This document shows, piece by piece, positions 17,462-24,773 of a stretch of DNA of 27,660 nucleotides. A program made the position numbers and the translations under genes. The notes beneath the pieces were generated by a model. It had not been told where the DNA came from and made no database searches. It was given only the letters and a program-made list of their open reading frames with translations. Position 1 is the first letter of the stretch, and every line of letters starts with the position of its first letter. The DNA comes from an uncultured Collinsella sp. (GTDB lineage Bacteria; Actinomycetota; Coriobacteriia; Coriobacteriales; Coriobacteriaceae): positions 1 through 27,660 of the forward strand of contig USOF01000001.1 of assembly GCA_900556285.1 (NCBI GenBank), in the 5' to 3' direction.

Positions 17462-18739
17462 ATGTCCACTAAGTATGCAATCGTTGGCGGTAAGCTCATC
17501 GACGGTACCGGTGCCGAGCCGGTCGAGAACTCCCTCGTTCTCGTCGACGACAACGGCAAGATCGAGTACGCCGGCGCTATGCAGGATGTGCCCGAGGGCG
17601 CCCAGGTTATCGACGCCGCCGGCAAGACCGTTATGCCCGGCCTGATCGACACCCATCTGCACTTCTCGGGCAACCTGACCGACGATGACACCGATTGGGT
17701 CATGCAGCCGCTCCTCGAGAAGCAGGCCGTCGCCGTCAAGCAGGCCTACGACTGCCTCACCCACGGCCTCACCACCGTCTGCGAGATCGGCCGCTTTGGT
17801 ATCCAGATCCGTGACTGCATCGACAAGGGCGTCTTCAAGGGCCCGCGCGTTCTGGCCACCGGTCTGGGCTTCTGCCGTGTTGCCGGCCACGGCGACTCCC
17901 ACCACTGCAGCCAGGAGCTCAACAAGGAATCGCACCCCTGGGGCGATCAGGTCGACGGTCCTTGGGATCTGCGCAAGGCCGTCCGCCGTCGCCTGCGTGA
18001 GAACCCCGATGCCATCAAGATCTGGGCAACCGGTGGTGGCATCTGGCGCTGGGACTCCGGTCGCGACCAGCACTACTGCTCCGAGGAGATCCAGGCCGTG
18101 GTCGAAGAGGCAAAGATGGTCGGCATCCCCGTGTGGAGCCACTGCTACAACAACCACGCCGCTGCCTACGATTCCGTTCGCTTTGGCTGCGAGCAGCTGA
18201 TTCACGGCTTCGATATCGATGAGCGCACCATGGACCTCATGGCCGAGCAGGGCACCTTCTTCACCCCGACGATCGCCTTCCTGCCCACCTGGTACGCCAC
18301 CTATCCGCCCGTCTACGTTCCCGAGCTGCACGACAAGTACGAGGGCACCCTGGTCGAGAAGGAGCTGCAGCGCAACTACGACTGCCTGCGCGAGGCCAAG
18401 AAGCGCGGCGTCGTGATGACCATCGGTTCCGACTCCTTCTCCTTCGTCACCCCGTACGGCACTTGCTCCATCGAGGAGATGTACGAGTTCGTCGACAAGA
18501 TCGGCTTCACTCCGGTCGAGACCATCACCTGCGCCACCCTCAACGGTGCCAAGATGTGCCACATCGAGGACGAGACCGGTTCCATCGAGGCCGGCAAGTG
18601 CGCCGACCTGCTGGTCGTCAACGGTGACGTCGCCGCCGACATCCACGTGCTCAACACCGACAACATGGACGTCATCATGAAGGACGGCTGGATTGTCGAG
18701 GGCGGCACCTTTGGCGAGGCAAACAAGTACAGCGCCTAA
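17462..18739 (+). CDS. Metal-dependent amidohydrolase (imidazolonepropionase/prolidase-like)
   Basis: A 425-residue cytoplasmic hydrolase of the amidohydrolase superfamily. The ATG at 17462 follows AAGGAGG (17451-17457). The binuclear metal-site ligands are in order: H65 and H67 (DTHLHF), K186 (AIKIWATGGG, probably carboxylated), H227 (VWSHCYNN), H248 (LIHGF) and D324 (TIGSDS). The TGGGIW and SEEEIQAVVEEA-like region (here CSEEIQAVVEEAKMVGIPV) place it in the Met-dependent hydrolase A group, which includes prolidase-type Xaa-Arg/Xaa-Pro dipeptidases; the exact substrate is open. The LIDGTG N-terminal and ADLLVVNGD C-terminal beta-sandwich signatures are present, and it is full length. It follows the permease, which may bring in its substrate, and codon bias suggests high expression. 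Confidence 0.9.
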   Translation: MSTKYAIVGGKLIDGTGAEPVENSLVLVDDNGKIEYAGAMQDVPEGAQVIDAAGKTVMPGLIDTHLHFSGNLTDDDTDWVMQPLLEKQAVAVKQAYDCLTHGLTTVCEIGRFGIQIRDCIDKGVFKGPRVLATGLGFCRVAGHGDSHHCSQELNKESHPWGDQVDGPWDLRKAVRRRLRENPDAIKIWATGGGIWRWDSGRDQHYCSEEIQAVVEEAKMVGIPVWSHCYNNHAAAYDSVRFGCEQLIHGFDIDERTMDLMAEQGTFFTPTIAFLPTWYATYPPVYVPELHDKYEGTLVEKELQRNYDCLREAKKRGVVMTIGSDSFSFVTPYGTCSIEEMYEFVDKIGFTPVETITCATLNGAKMCHIEDETGSIEAGKCADLLVVNGDVAADIHVLNTDNMDVIMKDGWIVEGGTFGEANKYSA

Positions 18740-18758
18740 GCTACCGTTCATCGATGGC

Positions 18759-18790
18759 TTGATGTAAAACACAGTATTTGATTGCATAAT
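18759..18790 (+). promoter_or_regulatory. Possible promoter of the first sensor kinase gene
   Basis: TTGATG (18759-18764) and CATAAT (18785-18790) at a long 20-base spacing. The -10 lies inside ATTGCAT-A-ATGCAAT (18781-18795), a perfect 7-1-7 palindrome that contains the TTGCATAAT motif. ACCGTTCAT (18743-18751) just upstream fits the 9-base LytTR half-site consensus. Confidence 0.35.
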
Positions 18791-18796
18791 GCAATG

Positions 18797-18823
18797 GAGA
18801 GGGTCGCTTGCGGCCCTCTTTAT
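18797..18823 (+). terminator. Hairpin with U-tract between amidohydrolase and kinase genes
   Basis: AGAGGG (18798-18803) and CCCTCT (18814-18819) with a 10-base loop, followed by TTTATT. It probably ends the permease-amidohydrolase message, but it also lies downstream of the possible promoter and 23 bases before the next ribosome-binding site. Confidence 0.6.
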
Positions 18824-18857
18824 TGCTATGGGGTGCGTCGGTAAGAAGGAGATGACG

Positions 18858-20243
18858 GTGGATCTCAATAGGCTGATTCTGGGCAAGAGCTACAACTCTA
18901 CCAAGGTCTTTCGTACCGCTCAGCATGTGGTTCAAGCCATCTTGCTCGGTATTGTCGTTCCGCTGCTTATCCTGCTGCTCATCTGGGATCTAACCGATAA
19001 TCCCAATCCCGTTCCGGCCGTTGTCGTCATTGCCGGCTTGGTCATGCTGTGCTTCTTCTTCTCGTACGTCTTTGTCGTTCCCGACGACCTCACATCGAGC
19101 GCAACCGACCGCACGCTCGCCATCGCTTCAAAAATATTCGCCTACACGTCGCGCGGCCTTACGCCCGAAGCTGCCCTGGGCGCCTCTAAGATCATCCTGT
19201 CCGAAACTATCGCCTCTGCCATCTGCTTTACCGACGGCAAGCAGGTGTTGGCAGGCTGGGGCGAGGACTCGGCAAAATGCCCCGCGGGCACCCCGGTGGT
19301 GCTGCGGACTACGCTCAACGTGATCAACAGCGGTGAGCAAAGCGTGTTCTCGCGCGATGCCTCGACCGAGACAGGTGGCTACTTTCCGCGCCTGCGCGCC
19401 GGTATTGTCGCACCGCTTACCGTGCGCGGGCATTGCGTGGGCACGCTCGAGCTGTATTATCCCCGTCTGAGCAGCATCGATATGCGCCAGACGGCGCTTG
19501 CCTCGGGCTTTGCCGACCTCATTTCCACGCAGCTTGCGAGCTTTGAGCTCGAGCGCCAGGACGAGCTTACGGCCCGCGTGGAGCTGCGCGCCTTGCAATC
19601 GCAGGTCGATCCTCATTTTCTGTTTAACACCATCAGCACCATCGTGTCGCTCGTTCGAACCGAGCCCGACAAGGCGCGATCGCTGCTGATCGACTTCTCC
19701 AACTACTACCGTCAGACGCTTTCTGATTCCGATACCCTCACAACGCTCGAGCACGAGGTGGAACAGGGCACTCGCTATATCAATCTTATGCAGGCTCGTT
19801 ATGGCGACGGCCGTCTGCGCGTCTCGGTCGATATCGACTTTGAGGTGCGCGATTGCATGGTGCCGCCGTTTATCTTGCAGCCGTTGCTCGAAAACTGCAT
19901 CAAGCACGCGCAGCGCGAGACCGAGCCGCTTTCTATTCATGTTAGGGCTTTCGAGACCGATGACGGTTTGGAGATCATCGTCGAGGACGACGGCATCGGT
20001 ATGAGCGAAGAAGTCTGCGCGCATCTGTTTGAGCAACATCGCCTGGAGGAGCCCGAGAGCATTACCGCCGACGGCTCCGTCAAGCGAGGTTGCGGCCTGG
20101 CGCTCTTCAACGTGCTTCAGCGCATCCATTTCTTTTACGGAGAAGATTCCGGCATGCGCGTGAAGGCCCAGGAGGGCGTGGGAACGCAGGTCATCGTCGA
20201 GCTGAACGGCGAGCCGCATGAGCCGGCGCCGTTGACGGCGTAG
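18858..20243 (+). CDS. LytS-type sensor histidine kinase (first copy)
   Basis: A 461-residue membrane sensor kinase. I choose GTG at 18858 because AAGGAG (18846-18851) is 6 bases upstream; the ATG at 18852 touches that site. Two hydrophobic segments (about 21-42 and 52-70) are followed by a GAF-like sensory region (about 80-235, including AICFTDGKQVLAG and GIVAPLTVRGHCVGTLELYY). The His_kinase domain has LQSQVDPHFLFNTIS with phospho-acceptor H253, then the N-box LLENCIKHA and G-box EDDGIGMS. The ligand is unknown. It is followed 38 bases later by its regulator gene. It is a clear paralog of the kinase at 24770: the GFADLISTQLA and PHFLFNT blocks align. Likely inputs are wall stress or metabolites, by family analogy only. 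Confidence 0.9.
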   Translation: MDLNRLILGKSYNSTKVFRTAQHVVQAILLGIVVPLLILLLIWDLTDNPNPVPAVVVIAGLVMLCFFFSYVFVVPDDLTSSATDRTLAIASKIFAYTSRGLTPEAALGASKIILSETIASAICFTDGKQVLAGWGEDSAKCPAGTPVVLRTTLNVINSGEQSVFSRDASTETGGYFPRLRAGIVAPLTVRGHCVGTLELYYPRLSSIDMRQTALASGFADLISTQLASFELERQDELTARVELRALQSQVDPHFLFNTISTIVSLVRTEPDKARSLLIDFSNYYRQTLSDSDTLTTLEHEVEQGTRYINLMQARYGDGRLRVSVDIDFEVRDCMVPPFILQPLLENCIKHAQRETEPLSIHVRAFETDDGLEIIVEDDGIGMSEEVCAHLFEQHRLEEPESITADGSVKRGCGLALFNVLQRIHFFYGEDSGMRVKAQEGVGTQVIVELNGEPHEPAPLTA

Positions 20244-20281
20244 CACGCGGTTGGATTGAGAGAAAAAGAGGGGAAGCACAT

Positions 20282-21016
20282 ATGTCCGAAGGCTGGAACA
20301 TCTTGGTGGTTGATGACGAACCTCCCATTAGGGCTGAGCTACGCTATCTGTTGGAAAAGGATACGCGTGTGGGCCAGATTGCCGAGGCGGGCAATGTCAC
20401 CGAGGCCGTGGAGTCGATTCTCTCGAACAAGCCCAACGTGTTGTTTTTGGACATCACGATGCCCGGCCGCTCGGGAATTGAGCTTGCCGAGACGCTGCAG
20501 AACCTAAAGACGCCGCCGGTGGTTGTGTTTGTGACGGCGTTTGCCGAGTTTGCCGCCGATGCGTATAACCTCGATGCGGTCGACTATGTCGTCAAGCCGG
20601 TCGAGGACGCACGCCTGTCAAAGGCACTCGACAAGATCGAGGCAGCCTTGGGTGCCCGTCGTGTTATCCACGCTCCGCGCCAGCCTTTGCGTCTGACGGT
20701 GGACCGCGGGGGCAAAAAGGTGTTCATTCCCGCCGCAGACGTCTGCTACTTTGAGGCGCGCGCCGATTTTTGCAACGCCATCTGCGCCGAGGGAACGTAC
20801 CTGATCAATGAGTCGATCTCTTCGCTCGAGCGTCGCTTGGTCTCCGAGGGCTTTATTCGCGTTCATCGCAGCTATCTGGTCAATTTGGAAGACGTGCACA
20901 ATGTCGAGATCGGTTCCACGGGTCTTATGGAGCTCAGACTCGATCGCGTAACCTCGACGGTGCCCGTGTCCCGCCGTCGCGCTGCCGAGGTTAAAGCACA
21001 CTTGGGGCTTGCGTAG
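20282..21016 (+). CDS. LytTR-family response regulator (first copy)
   Basis: A 244-residue regulator. The receiver domain (1-120) has acidic VVDDEPP, phospho-acceptor D57 in FLDITMPG, the T in VFVTAF and K in VVKPVE. The C-terminal LytTR DNA-binding domain (about 140-240) carries the family blocks VFIPAADVCYFEA, FIRVHRSYLVNLEDV and VPVSRRRAAEVKAHLG. LytTR proteins bind pairs of 9-base direct repeats and usually activate transcription. The start follows a purine-rich GAGGGGAAG site. It is paired with the kinase 38 bases upstream, forming one two-component system. The regulon is unknown; candidate half-sites of the ACCGTTCA type lie before arcC and before the kinase gene. Confidence 0.93.
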   Translation: MSEGWNILVVDDEPPIRAELRYLLEKDTRVGQIAEAGNVTEAVESILSNKPNVLFLDITMPGRSGIELAETLQNLKTPPVVVFVTAFAEFAADAYNLDAVDYVVKPVEDARLSKALDKIEAALGARRVIHAPRQPLRLTVDRGGKKVFIPAADVCYFEARADFCNAICAEGTYLINESISSLERRLVSEGFIRVHRSYLVNLEDVHNVEIGSTGLMELRLDRVTSTVPVSRRRAAEVKAHLGLA

Positions 21017-21049
21017 ACGGTCTGCGTGCCGTCGTTTACCATCGCAGGT

Positions 21050-21076
21050 TTGGCATGGGCGCGCGGTGGGCATAAT
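21050..21076 (+). promoter_or_regulatory. Possible promoter of the phospholipase-like gene
   Basis: TTGGCA (21050-21055) and CATAAT (21071-21076) with a short 15-base spacer. The -10 is part of an inverted repeat with the start codon region (21068-21077 against 21105-21114). Confidence 0.3.
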
Positions 21077-21108
21077 GGGTGGCATCGAATGAAATCGAAA
21101 GGATCATT

Positions 21109-22053
21109 ATGCCCGCGCTTATCACCCATCATCTGTTTGGCGAGGAAAGCATCGACCGTCTTCCACAGGGCGTCATCACGTCCGATGAAGAGCGCATTGC
21201 CTTTATCTTGGGCAACCAAGGCCCCGACCCGTTTTTCTTTCACATTCTGACACCGCGTGTTTCCGACTGCACGCTGCTGGCGCAGGTCATGCATCGGTCG
21301 CGCATGTCTCGTCAGTTTGCGTGCCTGCGCGACGGCGTGTCGCATCTGCTGCCGCGCGACGCCAGCTTGGGTCGTGCCTTTGCGCTGGGCCTGCTGTCTC
21401 ATTACGTGCTCGACCGCAACGCCCATCCCTTTGTCTATGAGCAGCAGTTTGGCATCGTGGAGTCCGATTCAGAGCTTGAGGATTCGAGCAGTCAGGTCCA
21501 TGCCGTGATCGAGAGCGACCTGGATGTACTGATGCTGCAGCTTAAACGCGATGGCGCTACGGTCGACGATTACCCGCCGGCGGGCGAGATCGTCACTACC
21601 GATCGCATCAATCGCGTGGCCGGCGTGCTGATGAGCTATGTTGCCGGACGCGTGTACGGCATTGACATTCCGGCGGGGGAGTACGGTGCTGCCGTTGCCA
21701 ATATGCAGCGACTTTACCGCGCGATTGAGCCGGCCGGCTCCGCAAAGACGCGCGCGATCTCGCTGGTTGAGGGCTTGGTGCACGACTACTCGCTGCTCGA
21801 CGGCCTTGCCCATCGCGTGACGACGGAGCTGCCCGAGCGCACCGGTAACCTGGGCCATCTGACATGGAAGAATCCCTTTACCGACGAGGTCTCGAACGAG
21901 AGTTTCCCCGAGGTCTTTGATCGCGCGCTGGTCGATTACGAGTGCACGGTCGCACGTTTTATCGAGACCGGTGACATGGATGCCGTGACCAGTCACGTCA
22001 ACTACAGCGGTCGCGTGCTCAATGCCGATGAGGAGTTCGACCGCGAGGAATAG
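21109..22053 (+). CDS. Zinc-dependent phospholipase C family protein
   Basis: A 314-residue protein of the zinc-dependent phospholipase C fold (Zn_dep_PLPC). The ATG at 21109 is chosen because AAAGGA lies 5 bases upstream and the resulting N-terminus, MPALITHHLFGEESI, is the family's; a longer in-frame start at 21079 is less plausible. Metal-ligand-type residues are visible in THH (7-8), GNQGPDPFFFH (35-45) and LLSHYVLDRNAHPFVY (95-110; H97, D102, H106). No signal peptide is visible, so it is probably cytoplasmic, unlike the secreted toxins of the superfamily. The substrate is unknown; the gene lies between two LytTR systems and may be part of their lipid- or envelope-related regulon, which is inference. 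Confidence 0.85.
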   Translation: MPALITHHLFGEESIDRLPQGVITSDEERIAFILGNQGPDPFFFHILTPRVSDCTLLAQVMHRSRMSRQFACLRDGVSHLLPRDASLGRAFALGLLSHYVLDRNAHPFVYEQQFGIVESDSELEDSSSQVHAVIESDLDVLMLQLKRDGATVDDYPPAGEIVTTDRINRVAGVLMSYVAGRVYGIDIPAGEYGAAVANMQRLYRAIEPAGSAKTRAISLVEGLVHDYSLLDGLAHRVTTELPERTGNLGHLTWKNPFTDEVSNESFPEVFDRALVDYECTVARFIETGDMDAVTSHVNYSGRVLNADEEFDREE

Positions 22054-22105
22054 GGCCCGTGCGTGCCCCTTTGCCGAATCCTTACCGGCGGTTCTGGACA
22101 ATTGG

Positions 22106-22113
22106 GGTACGAT
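22106..22113 (+). promoter_or_regulatory. Extended -10 box for the MFS gene
   Basis: GGTACGAT, about 42 bases before the start codon at 22155, matching the GGTAYRAT form before ybaB and nifJ. There is no clear -35. Confidence 0.4.
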
Positions 22114-22154
22114 GAACTAACTGCATATCGGGCGAATACGAAGGGTCCCTGTCC

Positions 22155-23414
22155 ATGAAATACACCAAGCTCGAGCGTAACTGGGTTATGTATGATGTGG
22201 GCAATTCGGCCCTCGTGCTGCTCAATACCTCGGTGGTGCCCATTTACTTTAACGCCATCAATACCGGCGCTTCTTCGGCCGACCTGGTGGTCGCCTGGGG
22301 CAATGCGCAGACGATTGCCTCGCTGGTCATCGCCATGCTCATGCCCATTCTGGGCGCGCTTGCCGACTACGCCGGCAACAAGATCAAGTTCTTCTTGGGC
22401 TTCTTCCTCACGGGCCTGGTGCTTTGCCTGGCGCAGGCTATCCCAATGTCCGCCATGGCATTTTTGACCGTGTACGTGCTGTGCACCATCGGCCTTAACT
22501 CTTCTATGACGTTCTACGACGCCATGCTGCCCGACATTACCACCGACGAGCGCATGGACGCCGTGTCCAGCTCGGGCTATGCCTGGGGCTACATCGGTTC
22601 CACCGTGCCGTTCGTCATCTGCCTGGCGCTCATCATGGGCGGCCCCGCTCTTGGCGTCCCCACCATGCTGGCAACGCGTCTGTCGTTTATCATCACTGGT
22701 GCCTGGTGGCTCATCTTTACCCTGCCGCTCATTCGCACCTATAAGCAAAAGTACGGTCGCGAGCGCGGTCCCGAGGACACCATCGGCCACATCGTGGGCG
22801 GTGTGTTCTCCGAGGTCGGACACACCATGCGCGAGATCGCCCACAACAAGACCGTGCTGGTCTACATGATCGCGTTCTTCTTCTATATCGACGGTGTGCA
22901 CACGGTCATTTCCATGGCAACCAGCTACGGTTCGGCCTTGGGCATCGATTCGACCCAGTTGGTCCTGGCGCTGCTCGTCACGCAGTTCGTGGCCTTTCCG
23001 TCCGCCATCATCTACGGCAAGCTCGCCGGCCGCGTGGGCACGCTCAACATGATCTTGGTGGCAGTCGCCGCCTATATGGGCATTGTGCTGTTCGCCGCGT
23101 TCTTCCTAAAGACCGCCTTTGAGTTTTGGGTGCTTGCCATTATGGTCGGCCTGTTCCAGGGCGGCGTGCAGGCGCTCAGCCGTAGCTACTTTGGCCGCAT
23201 TATCCCCAAGGAAAAATCCAACGAGTACTACGGCTTCTTTGACATCTTTGGTCGTTATGCAAGCGTTATGGGCACCTTCCTGGTGTCGGTCGTCACCTCG
23301 CTGACCGGCAACCCGTCGCTGGGCGTCCTTTCCATTGGCGTGCTGCTGGTCGTTGGCTTTATGCTGCTGGTCCGCCTGTCCCGCATGACTCGGGCGGCAG
23401 AGCATGCCGCATAG
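22155..23414 (+). CDS. MFS transporter of the UMF1/Atg22 type
   Basis: A 419-residue transporter with about twelve predicted membrane helices. The N-terminal WVMYDVGNSALVLLNTSVVP is the hallmark of the UMF1 (Atg22-like) family, followed by PILGALADYAGNK and the conserved NSSMTFYDAMLPDITTDERMDAVSSSGYAWGYIGS. A second signature, GGVQALSRSYFGRIIPKEKSNEYYGFFDIFGR, is in the C-terminal half. The start ATG has AAGGG 9 bases upstream. Members are thought to export or exchange amino acids or other small solutes; specificity here is unknown. It has its own promoter-like box and is followed by a terminator-like hairpin, so it seems monocistronic. Confidence 0.92.
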   Translation: MKYTKLERNWVMYDVGNSALVLLNTSVVPIYFNAINTGASSADLVVAWGNAQTIASLVIAMLMPILGALADYAGNKIKFFLGFFLTGLVLCLAQAIPMSAMAFLTVYVLCTIGLNSSMTFYDAMLPDITTDERMDAVSSSGYAWGYIGSTVPFVICLALIMGGPALGVPTMLATRLSFIITGAWWLIFTLPLIRTYKQKYGRERGPEDTIGHIVGGVFSEVGHTMREIAHNKTVLVYMIAFFFYIDGVHTVISMATSYGSALGIDSTQLVLALLVTQFVAFPSAIIYGKLAGRVGTLNMILVAVAAYMGIVLFAAFFLKTAFEFWVLAIMVGLFQGGVQALSRSYFGRIIPKEKSNEYYGFFDIFGRYASVMGTFLVSVVTSLTGNPSLGVLSIGVLLVVGFMLLVRLSRMTRAAEHAA

Positions 23415-23504
23415 GAGCGAGCGGCTATTGTGCCTGTCCACGGTACTCTTTTGGGGTTATCCGCAATAAACATTGCGACTTGCGAGCAATGATTTGCCCA
23501 AGTG

Positions 23505-23512
23505 GGTATGAT
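23505..23512 (+). promoter_or_regulatory. Extended -10 box for the glycosyltransferase/LytTR operon
   Basis: GGTATGAT, fitting the GGTAYRAT form. Transcription would start near 23519, immediately before the hairpin at 23529. Confidence 0.4.
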
Positions 23513-23528
23513 GGAATCAGCTAGGTCG

Positions 23529-23564
23529 CGGGGCGTCGCCTGTGTTTGGCGGCGTCCCGTTTTT
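23529..23564 (+). terminator. Terminator-like hairpin in front of the glycosyltransferase gene
   Basis: CGGGGCGTCGCC (23529-23540) and GGCGGCGTCCCG (23548-23559) form a 12-bp stem with two wobbles, followed by TTTTT. The ribosome-binding site GGAGG (23574-23578) begins 9 bases later. Either it ends the MFS transcript or it attenuates the downstream operon. Confidence 0.6.
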
Positions 23565-23585
23565 GTGTTGCAGGGAGGGTAAGGC

Positions 23586-24773
23586 ATGAACGCCACAGTC
23601 GTGATTCCAACGTATTGGGCGGGCGATGACGCTTGCGCAAACGCCCCTGGCACCTATGACCATTCGACGCGACTCAACGCCGACAATCCCGAACTCGACC
23701 GCTGCCTGGCCTCGCTTGAGCAGGTACGTGACATCCCGCGCATCATCCTTTTGGTGGTCTGTCCCGTTTCTGCCACAGCCGATGTGTCGCTGCGCGTGCA
23801 CGAGATTGTCGACGCGCATCCCACGCTCAAGGTCACCGTTGTCACCAACACCCAGGCCTCGCGCATTGCAGACCGGGTTGCTCAGATCGCGCCCAAGGGT
23901 TCGGGCGAGTGCGTGAGCCTGCGAGGCTACGGTGCCATCCGCAACATGGGGCTAGCCTGTGCCGCTGTGCTGGGGCATGACGCGGTTATCTTTTTGGATG
24001 ACGATGAGACTGTCATCGACGCCGACTTTATGAAGCGCGCGACCTATGCGTTGGGGCAGCAGACACGTCAGGGCTTGCCGATCTTGGTCAAGAGCGGCTA
24101 TTTCTACGATCGCGACGGCTCGCCGCTGGCTCCCACGGACAAGGCGGGCATCTGCCATCGTTGGTGGACCAAGCGCATCGAGTTCAACCGTTGGATGAAA
24201 AAGGCGCTCTCGGGCACCCGCATCTCGCGCTCCAACTACGTGTGCGGCGGCCTGATGGCCCTGCACGCCCGCGCCTTTACGCGTGTAGCCTTTGACCCGT
24301 TTATCACCCGCGGCGAGGACTTGGATTACCTCTTTAACATGCGCATGTTTGGCTACGACGTGTGGTTCGATAACGAGTGGACCGTGCGTCATCTGCCTCC
24401 GGAGTCCGAAAAGCGCTCACCGCGCTTTATGCAGGATGTATACCGTTGGTACTACGAAAGGGCAAAGTTGACATTCGCCGCGCATCAAAAGGAGCTCATT
24501 CCCGTTACGGCGGCATCGCTCATGCCCTACCCGGGCCCGTGGATTTCGCGCGAGCTCGACGACCGCGTGCGCAAGACCGCTATGGTCCGCAGCGTGTTTA
24601 CCCGCGAGCATGAGGGCTACCTGCGCATCTGGCGCCATGGTATCGACGAGGCAAAGGCCTATGCGCGCCAAAACGCTGCAAGCTACCTGCGTTTCCAGAG
24701 CTTTTGGCCCAAGATCATGGACGGGCTTTGGCGTGACGCACAACTGATCAGTATCCTGGAGGGGGCCGAATGA
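23586..24773 (+). CDS. Family 2-type glycosyltransferase
   Basis: A 395-residue GT-A-fold glycosyltransferase. The N-terminal VVIPTYWAG starts the nucleotide-binding fold, and the metal-binding acidic cluster is LDDDE (D138-E141). The acceptor-side motifs are CGGLMALHARAF, then TRGEDLDYLFNMRMFG with the catalytic-base-type ED, and VRHLPP with a conserved His. No membrane helix is present, so it should be cytoplasmic or peripheral, using a nucleotide sugar. Donor and acceptor are not evident; it resembles processive-type transferases acting on small glycosides or envelope precursors. The ATG at 23586 has GGAGG 7 bases upstream. It overlaps the next sensor kinase gene by ATGA, so the two are co-translated. 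An upstream terminator-like hairpin may modulate expression. Confidence 0.85.
   Translation: MNATVVIPTYWAGDDACANAPGTYDHSTRLNADNPELDRCLASLEQVRDIPRIILLVVCPVSATADVSLRVHEIVDAHPTLKVTVVTNTQASRIADRVAQIAPKGSGECVSLRGYGAIRNMGLACAAVLGHDAVIFLDDDETVIDADFMKRATYALGQQTRQGLPILVKSGYFYDRDGSPLAPTDKAGICHRWWTKRIEFNRWMKKALSGTRISRSNYVCGGLMALHARAFTRVAFDPFITRGEDLDYLFNMRMFGYDVWFDNEWTVRHLPPESEKRSPRFMQDVYRWYYERAKLTFAAHQKELIPVTAASLMPYPGPWISRELDDRVRKTAMVRSVFTREHEGYLRIWRHGIDEAKAYARQNAASYLRFQSFWPKIMDGLWRDAQLISILEGAE

Noticed and set aside
17414..18886. Minus-strand 490-codon frame opposite the amidohydrolase
   Set aside because: Codon-bias shadow; the plus-strand gene has the full metal-ligand set.
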